From NCBI GenBank assembly GCA_034667405.1, contig JAXDJX010000018.1, forward strand, positions 248,001 to 312,000: a DNA stretch of 64,000 nt, written 5' to 3'. Origin of the DNA: JANXVR01 sp034667405 (GTDB taxonomy: Bacteria; Actinomycetota; UBA4738; HRBIN12). Both the position numbers and the translations under genes were made by a program. Below are positions 55,328-63,191 of the stretch, piece after piece. Within the stretch, counting starts at the first letter, position 1. Each line of letters starts with the position of its first letter. The notes beneath the pieces are model-generated. The model saw only the letters and a program-made list of their open reading frames with translations. It was not told where the DNA came from and ran no database searches.

Positions 55328-56752
55328 TCAACCTGGTGTTGGAACCTCCAGGTGGAAGGAGAGGCGGTCACCATCGCTGGTCCCCCAGGCGCGCCCCCCT
55401 TGGGCCGCCATGACGCCTCGCGTCACGAACAGACCGATCTTCGAACCCGCTCCCGTACCCGGGCGCCGCGGGAGGAAGAGATCCTCGACCTGCTCCGGGG
55501 TGAGGTGTCCCGCCACGCGGGAGGCGGTCATATGCAAGGTTCGGCCTGCCTGCTCGGCCCGGATCCGTATGGGCCCCTCCTTCCCCCACCACACGAGTGC
55601 TTCGAGGAACGCCAGGAGCCCCGTCTTCAGCCGCATCGGGTCGACGAACACACTGAGCGACTCCCCCACCCACTCGACCACCGGATGGTCGGGGTCTCGC
55701 CGCTGCGCCTCGCTGATACCCACCACGAGGTCGGCGACCTCGATCTTCTCCGGGAAGGGCTCAAGGGTGCCCGACACCACACGCGCTGCATCTACGAGCT
55801 GGCGCAGGATGGTGTCCATCCGGTCCGCGTCATGCACGATCCCCTGCAACATGAGCGACCGCTGCTCCAAGGTCATCTGCTCCCAGCGCTTCTCAAGCGC
55901 GTAGCCGAACCCTTTCATCGCCGTGAGGGGCGACCGGATGTCGTGGGCGGCTGCGGAGATGATGGTCTCCAGGGCCTCGCCCGCCCGCTCGCGCTGACGC
56001 GCCCACTCGAATAGGCAGACCGTGGCTGCCGCGGCAAGGTTCAAGGATTCGGCCTTACCGAGGATGGGAACGTGGACGGTGGCGTCGGCCATCGACCGAA
56101 CGGTGTCGGGAAGGCCACGCGCCTCGTTCCCGAACACCATCGCAACCGGACCGCCGACCAGGTCTGTTCGATAGAGATCTTCCGTTCCGTCGGCGGTCAT
56201 CGCGAGGATGCGGAAGCCTCTGACCTTCAGTTCGGCGAGTGTCGTCTCGGTCCCTGCGTCACGCACGAACGGCACGTGGAAGAGCGATCCTGCCGATGCC
56301 CGAACCGTCTTGGGGTTGTAGGGGTCAACGGAGGTATCCGTGAACACGACACCCCCGGCGCCCGCCGCATCAGCCGACCGGAGGACCGTTCCCGCGTTAC
56401 CCGGATCGCGGACTTCATGGAGCACCGTGACGCAGCCCTCGTCAGGGAGAAGTTCGAGTCCGGCGTCAAGGAAGGGAGCGACGCCCACCAGCCCCTGCGG
56501 GGTGACCGTCGAGGTGAGCTTGCCCATGACGTCGACGCTCACCACCGCGACCTCGATGCCGGCCTGTCGAGCTCGCACGGCCATGGGTTCCAGTTCGTCG
56601 AGGACCAGGAGGGTCGTGAGGGCGCCCGCCTCGAGGGCCTCAGCCACTCCCTGGGCGCCTTCGACGAGGAACGCCCGATCCTCATCCCGGTAGGCGCGCT
56701 TCTTCAGCCGCGCTACCGCCGCCACCTTCGGATTCTTGATAGAGGTCAGCAC
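55328..56752 (-). CDS. SpoU/TrmH rRNA 2'-O-methyltransferase fused to a histidine-kinase-like module
   Basis: 474 residues in one uninterrupted frame. Residues 1-252 are a complete SpoU enzyme: substrate-binding domain (AYRDEDRAFLVEGAQGV), motif 1 DPGNAGTVLRSADAAG (Asn119, Arg125), motif 2 FGNEARGL (Glu210), motif 3 SLNLAAAATVCLFEW. After a linker of about 15 residues comes a dimerisation/phosphoacceptor helix with His270 in AAAHDIRSPLTAMKGF, a second helix to about 328, and a HATPase_c-like domain (about 340-474) with PGTGAGSKIGLFVTRG. The N-box Asn is replaced (DPMRLKTGLLAFLEALVWW), so ATP binding may be altered. It has no membrane segment. It occupies the usual place of the spoU gene between rplT and pheS. 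Confidence 0.9.
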   Translation of the reverse strand: MLTSIKNPKVAAVARLKKRAYRDEDRAFLVEGAQGVAEALEAGALTTLLVLDELEPMAVRARQAGIEVAVVSVDVMGKLTSTVTPQGLVGVAPFLDAGLELLPDEGCVTVLHEVRDPGNAGTVLRSADAAGAGGVVFTDTSVDPYNPKTVRASAGSLFHVPFVRDAGTETTLAELKVRGFRILAMTADGTEDLYRTDLVGGPVAMVFGNEARGLPDTVRSMADATVHVPILGKAESLNLAAAATVCLFEWARQRERAGEALETIISAAAHDIRSPLTAMKGFGYALEKRWEQMTLEQRSLMLQGIVHDADRMDTILRQLVDAARVVSGTLEPFPEKIEVADLVVGISEAQRRDPDHPVVEWVGESLSVFVDPMRLKTGLLAFLEALVWWGKEGPIRIRAEQAGRTLHMTASRVAGHLTPEQVEDLFLPRRPGTGAGSKIGLFVTRGVMAAQGGRAWGTSDGDRLSFHLEVPTPG

Positions 56753-56823
56753 TGAGCCCTCCGGGCATCCAGACCTGGTGAGTCTAGGGGTCCGACGGGC
56801 TCAGCGGGACCGGGGGTGGAACG

Positions 56824-57189
56824 CTAGCTCGCTTCGGGCACCGCGCCCTTGGCCACATCGATCAGCTGCGCGAACGCCGAGGGGTCGTGGACGGCCAGAT
56901 CGGCGAGGATCTTGCGGTCAACCTCCACACCGGCGGTCTTCAGTCCGTTGATGAACCGGGAGTACGAGATGCCGTGTGGGCGGACGGCCGCGTTGATCCG
57001 CGCGATCCACAGACGCCGGAACTGCGCCTTCCGGTCGCGGCGATCGCGATAGGCGTAGACGCCGGAGTGCTGGACCTGCTCCTTGGCGAGGCGATACCGC
57101 TTCCGTCGGCTCCCCTGGTACCCCTTGGCCTTCTCGAGGATCTCGCGACGTTTCTTCTTCGCGTGCACCGAGCGTTTGACTCGCGCCAT
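56824..57189 (-). CDS. rplT: 50S ribosomal protein L20
   Basis: 121 residues. Begins [20 protein letters not shown] and contains [17 protein letters not shown] and [20 protein letters not shown], the L20 signature. Binds 23S rRNA early in 50S assembly. ATG one base after the rpmI stop. In some bacteria L20 represses the operon; a pseudoknot operator was not evident here. Confidence 0.98.
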   Translation of the reverse strand: MARVKRSVHAKKKRREILEKAKGYQGSRRKRYRLAKEQVQHSGVYAYRDRRDRKAQFRRLWIARINAAVRPHGISYSRFINGLKTAGVEVDRKILADLAVHDPSAFAQLIDVAKGAVPEAS

Positions 57190-57190
57190 G

Positions 57191-57382
57191 TCAGGCTCCC
57201 AGGAGGCGCTTGATCTTCGAGCGCTCGGCCGTCACTTCGGACATACCTTCGACACGACGGCGGCGGCTGCCGCTCTTCTTGGTCAACATGTGGTTGCCCG
57301 TGGCTTTGCGGTGCAGCACCTTCCCCGTTCGGGTGATGCGGAACCGCTTGGCGGTGGAACTGTGGGTCTTCTGCTTCGGCAT
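57191..57382 (-). CDS. rpmI: 50S ribosomal protein L35
   Basis: 63 residues. [20 protein letters not shown] then [13 protein letters not shown], the L35 signature, and ends IKRLLG. Lies between infC (two bases) and rplT in the standard order. Confidence 0.98.
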   Translation of the reverse strand: MPKQKTHSSTAKRFRITRTGKVLHRKATGNHMLTKKSGSRRRRVEGMSEVTAERSKIKRLLGA

Positions 57383-57384
57383 GG

Positions 57385-58065
57385 TTATCCTTCGGTCGCT
57401 GCGTCTGTTGTTGGTGCTTCCTCGGCGCTTTCAGGTGCGACGGCCGTCTCGGCAGCCTGCACCGCTTCGATGACCTCTGCGGGCACCGCCACCTGCGATC
57501 CGGTGTCGGTCTCCTGCGAGATGGAGGCACTGCCGTTGGCGGCCGCTGCCTCCTTCGCCATCTGCTCCTGGTAGCGCTTGTTCGGGGCGATGACCATGAT
57601 CATGTTCCGCCCCTCTTGCTTCGGCATGGCCTCCACGACGATGCTCTCGCCCAGGTCCGTGACCAATCGATCGAGGATCTTACGGCCGAGATCCGTGTGC
57701 GCCATCTCGCGCCCCCGGAACATGATCGTGATCTTGACCTTGGCTCCCGACGTCAAGAACCGCGAGACGTGGCCCTTCTTCGTGGCGTAGTCGTGCGGGT
57801 CGATCTTCGGGCGGAACTTGATCTCCTTGAGGTCGACACGAGACTGCTTCTTCCGCGCTTCCTTCTGCCGGATATCGCGCTCGTACTTGTACTTGCCGTA
57901 GTCCATGATCCGACACACGGGTGGATCGGCCTGCGGCGCTACCTCAACGAGATCGAGATCGAGATCCTGGGCCTGGCGGAGCGCGTCCTGCGTGGTCACC
58001 ACGCCGATCTGCTCACCGTCCGCACCCACCAGTCGAACCTGGGGAGCCCTGATCCGGTCGTTGAT
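57385..58065 (-). CDS. infC: translation initiation factor IF-3
   Basis: About 226 residues. The N-terminal domain has RINDRIRAPQVRLVG, DLVEVAPQADPPVCRIMDYG; the C-terminal domain has RPKIDPHDYATKKGHVSRFL and MPKQEGRNMIM. An Ala/Glu/Ser-rich tail of about 45 residues is typical of actinobacteria. The first conventional start (GTG at 58029) would cut off the conserved RINDRIR, so initiation is probably at a rare codon upstream: ATC at 58065 (used here), or GTC at 58083, which has AGGTGAT of the Shine-Dalgarno at 58089-58095. An in-frame stop at about 58091 bars longer forms. Rare starts are a known autoregulatory feature of infC. Confidence 0.93.
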   Translation of the reverse strand: MNDRIRAPQVRLVGADGEQIGVVTTQDALRQAQDLDLDLVEVAPQADPPVCRIMDYGKYKYERDIRQKEARKKQSRVDLKEIKFRPKIDPHDYATKKGHVSRFLTSGAKVKITIMFRGREMAHTDLGRKILDRLVTDLGESIVVEAMPKQEGRNMIMVIAPNKRYQEQMAKEAAAANGSASISQETDTGSQVAVPAEVIEAVQAAETAVAPESAEEAPTTDAATEG

Positions 58066-58109
58066 CCTTGGATCGGTCGAGACCCCGCATCACCTCTTTC
58101 GAAAGAAAG

Positions 58110-58128
58110 GCACCGGACGCGCCGGTGC
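58110..58128 (-). promoter_or_regulatory. leader hairpin of the infC operon (possible attenuator)
   Basis: On the minus strand GCACCGG-CGCGT-CCGGTGC, a seven-pair stem, is followed directly by CTTTCTTTCG and then the infC ribosome-binding site. The layout, a hairpin plus T-rich run between promoter and gene, is that of an intrinsic terminator used for attenuation. Confidence 0.45.
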
Positions 58129-58153
58129 ACTCGAGCCACACGCACAGGCATGG

Positions 58154-58183
58154 AGTATAGGCGCCGGGGCCCACGGGTGTCGA
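58154..58183 (-). promoter_or_regulatory. promoter of the infC operon
   Basis: On the minus strand TCGACA (58178-58183) and TATACT (58154-58159) are 18 bases apart. The start point near 58147 gives a leader of about 65-80 bases. A small hairpin GCTCGG-ACG-CCGAGC (58194-58208) just upstream may end the riboflavin transcript. Confidence 0.55.
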
Positions 58184-58226
58184 CGCTCGGTTAGCTCGGC
58201 GTCCGAGCCGATGTCCAGGTCAGACC

Positions 58227-58577
58227 CTACCAATCCGGCTCCAGCGAACGACCGTAGGCGTCCTCGAGGCGTTGCGTGTCATCCTCGGTGGTGTAGCCAT
58301 AGGCTATCTCCAGGATCCGGCCGCGCTGATCCCCGACGCAGCGGATCCGGTGAGTTTCCTCCGCGGGGATCATGAACTCCTGGCCGGGCGCCGCCTCCAC
58401 CACGCGATTCCCGATCTCGATGGTGAGCCCCGCGTCCAAGACTACCCATGTCTCGTCGCGCATGCGGTGATAGTGGACGCTCGTCTCCTGGCCCGGCTCA
58501 ACCGTGATGACGCGCACGCTCGAGGGCTGATTCCAGGAATAGGTGACCACTTTGCCCCAGGGCTTCGTCAGGTTCAT
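58227..58577 (-). CDS. cupin-domain protein (mannose-6-phosphate isomerase type II-like)
   Basis: 116 residues, a single beta-barrel cupin. Motif 1 PGQETSVHYHRMRDETWVVL supplies His-His-Glu metal ligands, and motif 2 (PAEETHRIRC) the last His. It resembles the cupin domain of GDP-mannose pyrophosphorylase/phosphomannose isomerase, TKPWGKVVTYSW being its typical start. Alone it is probably an isomerase or a sugar-binding protein. The ATG overlaps the ribH stop (ATGA), so it is part of the riboflavin operon; why is unclear. Confidence 0.85.
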   Translation of the reverse strand: MNLTKPWGKVVTYSWNQPSSVRVITVEPGQETSVHYHRMRDETWVVLDAGLTIEIGNRVVEAAPGQEFMIPAEETHRIRCVGDQRGRILEIAYGYTTEDDTQRLEDAYGRSLEPDW

Positions 58578-59053
58578 CGTGCATCCCCTTTCGGCAGTTG
58601 TGCGAGCAGGTCGGCCATGCGCAAGGCTGCCTCTGCGGCCTCCCACCCCTTGTTCCCGTGGGAGCCCCCGGCGCGCGCTTCCGCCTGCGCCAGATCCTGC
58701 GTTGCCAAGACCTCGAAGATGACCGGCACGCCCGTTTCGGCAGAGATGTCCATGATCGCCCGGGCCGTTTCGTTCGCTACGAGTTCGAAATGGTAGGTGT
58801 CGCCTTTGATGACCGCGCCGAGGCAGATGATCGCGTTGTTGGTCCCGGTGTCGGCGAGCCGCCTGGCGATCAGCGGGATCTCGAACGCGCCCGGCACCCA
58901 CACCACATCGACGTCATCCGCATCGACGCCGTGGCGGGTCAGGGCGTCGACCGCTCCGGCGACAAGCGTATCGGTGACCTGGCCGTTGAACCGCGCAGCC
59001 ACGATCGCCACGCGCCGTCCCCGGCCATTGGTCGCCCCTTCGAAGGTGCTCAC
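58574..59053 (-). CDS. ribH: 6,7-dimethyl-8-ribityllumazine synthase
   Basis: 159 residues. Penultimate step of riboflavin synthesis, from the ribityl-aminopyrimidine and dihydroxybutanone phosphate. VAARFNGQVTDTL, VPGAFEIPLIARRL and GAVIKGDTYHFELVANE line the active site; members form pentamers or 60-mers. GTG overlaps the ribBA stop. Confidence 0.97.
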   Translation of the reverse strand: MSTFEGATNGRGRRVAIVAARFNGQVTDTLVAGAVDALTRHGVDADDVDVVWVPGAFEIPLIARRLADTGTNNAIICLGAVIKGDTYHFELVANETARAIMDISAETGVPVIFEVLATQDLAQAEARAGGSHGNKGWEAAEAALRMADLLAQLPKGDAR

Positions 59054-60315
59054 CGCTCCCCGACCCCCGTGTCCAGTCCGTCGATGAGGTGACCCATCTT
59101 CTCGCGCTTCGTTCGCAGGTAGCCGATGTTGTGGGCGGTCGGTTCGGTCTGCAGCGGGATCCGGTCGACGATGGCCAACCCGTAGCCTTCCAATCCGGCG
59201 CGCTTGGAGGGGTTGTTCGTAAGCAGTCGCATGGTCCGGACGCCCAGGTCGTAGAGGATCTGGGCCCCGATCCCGTAGTCGCGTTGATCGACCGGGAGAC
59301 CCAGGTCGAGATTCGCCTCGACGGTGTCTCGGCCCTGGTCCTGCAACTCATAGGCGCGCAGCTTGTGGCTGAGGCCGATGGCGCGTCCCTCATGTCCCCG
59401 CACGTAGAGAACCACGCCCCGTCCCTCGGCGGCCACGATCTCCATCGCCCGCTCGAGTTGCGCACCGCAGTCACAGCGCAGCGAGGCGAACACATCACCC
59501 GTCAGGCATTCCGAGTGGACCCGGGTGAGGACATCCTGTCCGTCGCCGATATCCCCACACACCAAGGCGATGTGGGTCCGGTCGTCGAGCGTTGATTCGT
59601 ACGCGAACGAACGGAACTCTCCGTAGAACGTCGGGATATCCGCCTCGGCCACCTTTCGGACCAAGACTTCTCGGTGGCGGCGGTATTGGATGAGGTCGGC
59701 GATCGAGATGATCTTCAGACCATGTTCGGTAGCCACCCGAACGAGTTCGGGCAGCCGGGCCATGGTTCCGTCTTCGTTCATCACTTCACAGATGACGCCC
59801 GCGGGGAAACAGCCGGCCATCGCGGCCAGGTCGACCGAGGCCTCGGTGTGTCCGGCTCGGCGCAGGACTCCTCCCTCCTTCGCGCGCAGCGGAAAGACGT
59901 GGCCGGGTTTCTGGAAATCGCCGGGCAGCGACTTCGGGTCTGCGACGGCGCGGGCGGTGGCCGCGCGGTCCTGAGCGCTGGTACCGGTGGTGATGGCCGG
60001 GCGGTAGTCGATGGAGATGGTGAACGCGGTCTCGTCGCCGTTGGCGTTGTTCACCATCTGCGGGATGGCGAGTTGGTCCAGACGGTGACCGGCAACAGGT
60101 AGACAGACGATCCCGCGCCCGTGGGTCACCATGAAGTTCACCGCTTCGTCGGTGCAATGTTCGGCGGCGATCACGAAGTCACCTTCGTTCTCCCTGTCGG
60201 CGTCATCGACCACCAAGACGATCTTCCCCGCCTTGATGTCCTCGATGGCCTCCGGGATGGAGGCGAACACGCCCCGGTCGAGATCTTCCGTGAGGGTAGG
60301 TATCGGCTCGGTCAT
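59050..60315 (-). CDS. ribBA: bifunctional 3,4-dihydroxy-2-butanone 4-phosphate synthase/GTP cyclohydrolase II
   Basis: 421 residues. The N-terminal DHBP synthase has VDDADRENEGDFVIAAEHC and RAGHTEASVDLA. The C-terminal GTP cyclohydrolase II has RVHSECLTGDVFASLRCDCG with the three zinc cysteines, and GLSHKLRAYELQDQGRDTVE. It supplies both precursors for riboflavin. ATG overlaps the ribE stop (ATGA). Confidence 0.97.
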   Translation of the reverse strand: MTEPIPTLTEDLDRGVFASIPEAIEDIKAGKIVLVVDDADRENEGDFVIAAEHCTDEAVNFMVTHGRGIVCLPVAGHRLDQLAIPQMVNNANGDETAFTISIDYRPAITTGTSAQDRAATARAVADPKSLPGDFQKPGHVFPLRAKEGGVLRRAGHTEASVDLAAMAGCFPAGVICEVMNEDGTMARLPELVRVATEHGLKIISIADLIQYRRHREVLVRKVAEADIPTFYGEFRSFAYESTLDDRTHIALVCGDIGDGQDVLTRVHSECLTGDVFASLRCDCGAQLERAMEIVAAEGRGVVLYVRGHEGRAIGLSHKLRAYELQDQGRDTVEANLDLGLPVDQRDYGIGAQILYDLGVRTMRLLTNNPSKRAGLEGYGLAIVDRIPLQTEPTAHNIGYLRTKREKMGHLIDGLDTGVGER

Positions 60316-60899
60316 GCTCCCTGTCCTTCCATGAGGCGCTCTACGTACTTGGCGATGACGTCGACCTCGATGTTCACCGGGTCGCCGATGCTGACGGTGC
60401 CGAGGGTGGTGACTGCAAGCGTGTGCGGGATGACCGCGATGAGGATGCCGGAGGCGCTCATCCCGGCGACCGTCAGGCTGATCCCGTCGAGGGTGATCGA
60501 GCCCTTCTCGACGACATATCGCATCAGATCTGCGGGGATGCCCACGCTGATGGAGGCGCCTCCTTCGGCGGCGGCCTCGATGGCGGTGACCGTCCCTACC
60601 CCGTCCACATGTCCCTGCACGATGTGCCCACCGAGGCGCGCGGCGAGCGTCACCGGCCGTTCCAGGTTCACTGAGTCACCGGCACGAAGCGATCGAAGGC
60701 TCGTCCTGGTGAGCGTCTCCTCCGACAGGTCGAATGTGAGACCGCCCCCGGCGTTCTCCACCACGGTGAGACAGCAGCCGTTGACCGCGATCGACGCGCC
60801 CACGGTGCTGTCGACCGTCACCGTTCGTGCCGCGACGACGAGCCGATGCGGTGAGATCTCGCGGACCTCACCGCGTTCCTCGATGATCCCCGTGAACAC
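60312..60899 (-). CDS. ribE: riboflavin synthase alpha chain
   Basis: 195 residues, two homologous lumazine-binding barrels: MFTGIIEERGEV and SIAVNGCCLTVV in the first, GHIVQGHVDGVGTV and SITLDGISLTVAG in the second. Dismutates lumazine to riboflavin. GTG start, set by the universal FTGIIE N-terminus; it overlaps the end of ribD by 32 bases. Confidence 0.97.
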   Translation of the reverse strand: MFTGIIEERGEVREISPHRLVVAARTVTVDSTVGASIAVNGCCLTVVENAGGGLTFDLSEETLTRTSLRSLRAGDSVNLERPVTLAARLGGHIVQGHVDGVGTVTAIEAAAEGGASISVGIPADLMRYVVEKGSITLDGISLTVAGMSASGILIAVIPHTLAVTTLGTVSIGDPVNIEVDVIAKYVERLMEGQGA

Positions 60900-61986
60900 G
60901 TGCCACCACCTTCAGGTCTGGGCCGATCCGTTCGGCCGATATGAGATCGAGGTCCAAGGCTTCAGTGATCGGAGCGAACCCGGCCCCGGAAAGCACCGAG
61001 GGAGCGTCGGCGCCACCGACGAGTTTCGGGGCTAGATATAGGACGACCTCGTCGACGATGCCCTCGGCGACAGCTCCCCACGCGATCGTGGCGCCCCCTT
61101 CCAGCAGCACTCCTTGGATGTCGCGCTTCCCCAGATGCCGCATGAGCGCAGGCAAGGACACTCGGTCGTCGGCGCCGCGGTCACACACCGATACCTCCAC
61201 GCCGGCGCTTTCCCATTCACGCAGGCGGGCGTCGGGGGCTCGATCCGTGGTGACCACCGAGGTCGGGACGCTGCCGTCGAAAAGGTGACCACGCGCAGGA
61301 ACGCGACCGGAACTATCGACGAGCACACGCAGTGGCGGTCGGGCAGCGGCGTATGCAGGGTCACGCAGGGAGAGCGAGGGATCGTCGGCAAGAGCCGTTC
61401 CCGAACCGATGAGCACAGCGTCCGCCCACGCGCGCATCCGCTGGACGTCCCCACGGGCGTCGGTGCCGGTGATCCATCTCGAGGTTCCATCGCCGGCCGC
61501 CGTCTTCCCGTCCAAGCTCGATGCCATCTTCAAGATGACGAACGGAAGACCCGACAAGACGTGCCGTTCGAACGCTCGGTTGAGAACGGTTGCTCGATCG
61601 GCCTCTAGACCGACGCGGACATCCAAGCCGGCCGACCGGAGGCGGTCGAAACCGGTGCCGTTCACGACCGGGTTGGGATCGGCGATGGCCGCGATGACAC
61701 GCGTCACGCCCGCGGAGAGGAGCGCCTCGGTGCACGGCCCCGTTCGCCCGGTGTGGTTGCAGGGCTCAAGCGTGACCACGGCGGTCCCTCCCCGGGCACG
61801 ATCGCCGGCGGCGGCGAGCGCCATGACCTCGGCGTGGGGGGTTCCGGGACCCTCGTGCCATCCCTCCCCCGCGATCGTTCCGTCGGACGCAAGGATGACC
61901 GCACCGACCAGGGGATTGGGCGAGACACGACCGAGACCGCGCTCAGCGAGCTGGAGAGCCCGGTTCATGTGCGCCTGGTCTTCCAT
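60868..61986 (-). CDS. ribD: bifunctional diaminohydroxyphosphoribosylaminopyrimidine deaminase/reductase
   Basis: 372 residues. Deaminase domain with zinc site HAEVMAL and PCNHTGRTGPC. Reductase domain begins FVILKMASSLDGKTAAGDGT and has LLEGGATIAWGAV. Second and third steps of the riboflavin pathway. ATG was chosen over the GTG one codon earlier because GAGGAG lies five bases upstream. It is directly controlled by the FMN riboswitch. Confidence 0.97.
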   Translation of the reverse strand: MEDQAHMNRALQLAERGLGRVSPNPLVGAVILASDGTIAGEGWHEGPGTPHAEVMALAAAGDRARGGTAVVTLEPCNHTGRTGPCTEALLSAGVTRVIAAIADPNPVVNGTGFDRLRSAGLDVRVGLEADRATVLNRAFERHVLSGLPFVILKMASSLDGKTAAGDGTSRWITGTDARGDVQRMRAWADAVLIGSGTALADDPSLSLRDPAYAAARPPLRVLVDSSGRVPARGHLFDGSVPTSVVTTDRAPDARLREWESAGVEVSVCDRGADDRVSLPALMRHLGKRDIQGVLLEGGATIAWGAVAEGIVDEVVLYLAPKLVGGADAPSVLSGAGFAPITEALDLDLISAERIGPDLKVVARVHGDHRGTR

Positions 61987-61994
61987 CACATCTC

Positions 61995-62013
61995 CTCACT
62001 GCGGGGCGGTGAG
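61995..62013 (-). promoter_or_regulatory. hairpin sequestering the ribD ribosome-binding site
   Basis: On the minus strand CTCAC (62009-62013) can pair with GTGAG (61995-61999) across nine bases; the second arm overlaps the Shine-Dalgarno GAGGAG. With a bulge, further ATCT/AGAT pairing is possible. This is a likely expression platform for translational control by the FMN riboswitch. A second hairpin, CCACGC-TCC-GCGTGG, lies between the two. Confidence 0.45.
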
Positions 62014-62081
62014 ATGGAAGGGCGCATACAGCCGATACCGGCCCACGCGGAGCGTGGCGGTGGGGCTGTTCGCGCCTGTCC

Positions 62082-62205
62082 CCTCTCATCCCGACTTTCA
62101 CGGTCGGTCCCGGAGTTTCACCGGGTCCACCCGCCGCTGGCTGCGGTGGGGTCGCGGACTGTCACCGCCGGTGGGGAGTTACACCCCGCCCCGGAAACAG
62201 GCTTC
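62082..62205 (-). promoter_or_regulatory. FMN riboswitch (RFN element)
   Basis: The conserved blocks read on the minus strand as GGGGCGGGGTGTAACTCCCC, ACCGGCGGTGACAGTCCGCG, a variable arm, GACCCGGTGAAACTCCGGGA, and CCGACCGTGAAAGTCGGGAT with GAGAG. This is the six-armed RFN aptamer that binds FMN. It precedes ribD and controls the riboflavin genes by feedback. Confidence 0.96.
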
Positions 62206-62219
62206 TGGTACGTCACGCA

Positions 62220-62225
62220 AGTATA
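62220..62225 (-). promoter_or_regulatory. -10 element of the riboflavin operon
   Basis: TATACT on the minus strand, with the start point near 62213 directly before the aptamer. The -35 region (TTCCCG, 18 bases upstream) is poor. It lies in the 56-base gap after the GGDEF gene. Confidence 0.4.
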
Positions 62226-62261
62226 CGGGCAGGCAGGGTAGGACGGGAAGAACGGGAAGGG

Positions 62262-63191
62262 CTACGGCATGCGTCGGTCGACGGCGTAGCTGCTGCCGGC
62301 CTGCCGCTTGGCGAACTGCTTCATCTCGGTCGCGACGGCGACCGCCTCGCCGTAATGGGCGAACCCTCGCTTGGCCGTGGTGGCGATCCCGACGCTGACG
62401 CTCACGAGTGGGATGTCCTGCTCCACACCACGCCTGTCCTCCATCCGAACGAACCCGCGGTCTAGATCCTCCGCGTCGTAGAACTCGGTGCGCAGCACGT
62501 CGAACGCCTCACAGATCTTCTTCGCCACGGGCTCCGCGGCCTCCGTGCCGACCACCGCGACGAAGTCGTCGCCACCGACATGGCCCACGAACCCTTCGGC
62601 TCCGTCGAACTGCACGACGGCGTCCTGGATGATCCGCGCGGTCGCCTGGATGAGCCGGTCCCCGCGGACGAACCCTTTCTGGTCGTTGTAGGTCTTGAAG
62701 TTGTCGAGGTCGGAATACAGCACCGCGAACGGTTGATCCTCGCGCACCTGGCGTTCGATCTCTTCCTGGATGCGGATGTTCCCCGGCAAGCCGGTGAGCG
62801 GCGAGAGGTTGCGCATCTCCTTGGCACGGCGGAGCGTTCCCTTCACGCGCGCCAGGAGTTCGATCGGGTCGAAGGGCTTGATGATGTAGTCGTCGGCACC
62901 GGATTGCAGGCCCGTTACCTTGTCCGCGGACAACGCCTTGGCGGTGAGCATGATGATGCTGGTGTTCGCGGTCTGGGGATTCTTTCGGAGCCGCTGCGCC
63001 ACCTCGAACCCATCGATGCGCGGCATCATCACGTCGAGCAGCACCAGGTCGGGCCGGAGCTCAGCCGCCTTCTCCAGCGCCTCTTCTCCGTCGCCCGCAA
63101 CCGCGACGTCGTAGCCGGCCGAGCGCAGATTCACCTCGACGAAGCGAGCGATATCCGGGTCGTCGTCGACGACGAGGATCGTCTCCGGCAT
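62262..63191 (-). CDS. response regulator with GGDEF (diguanylate cyclase) domain
   Basis: 309 residues. Receiver domain 1-120: VDDDPD acidic pocket, phospho-Asp in LVLLDVMMPRIDGFE, Thr in MLTAKAL and Lys in DDYIIKPFDP. GGDEF domain 135-300: SPLTGLPGNIRIQEEIERQV, the metal Asp in YSDLDNFKTYND, and the active loop GHVGGDDF. The GGDDF form keeps the essential acidic residues. The RxxD inhibitory site is not present (GAEG in its place). It should make c-di-GMP when phosphorylated. ATG overlaps the rpe stop (TGATG). No partner kinase adjoins it. Confidence 0.92.
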   Translation of the reverse strand: MPETILVVDDDPDIARFVEVNLRSAGYDVAVAGDGEEALEKAAELRPDLVLLDVMMPRIDGFEVAQRLRKNPQTANTSIIMLTAKALSADKVTGLQSGADDYIIKPFDPIELLARVKGTLRRAKEMRNLSPLTGLPGNIRIQEEIERQVREDQPFAVLYSDLDNFKTYNDQKGFVRGDRLIQATARIIQDAVVQFDGAEGFVGHVGGDDFVAVVGTEAAEPVAKKICEAFDVLRTEFYDAEDLDRGFVRMEDRRGVEQDIPLVSVSVGIATTAKRGFAHYGEAVAVATEMKQFAKRQAGSSYAVDRRMP

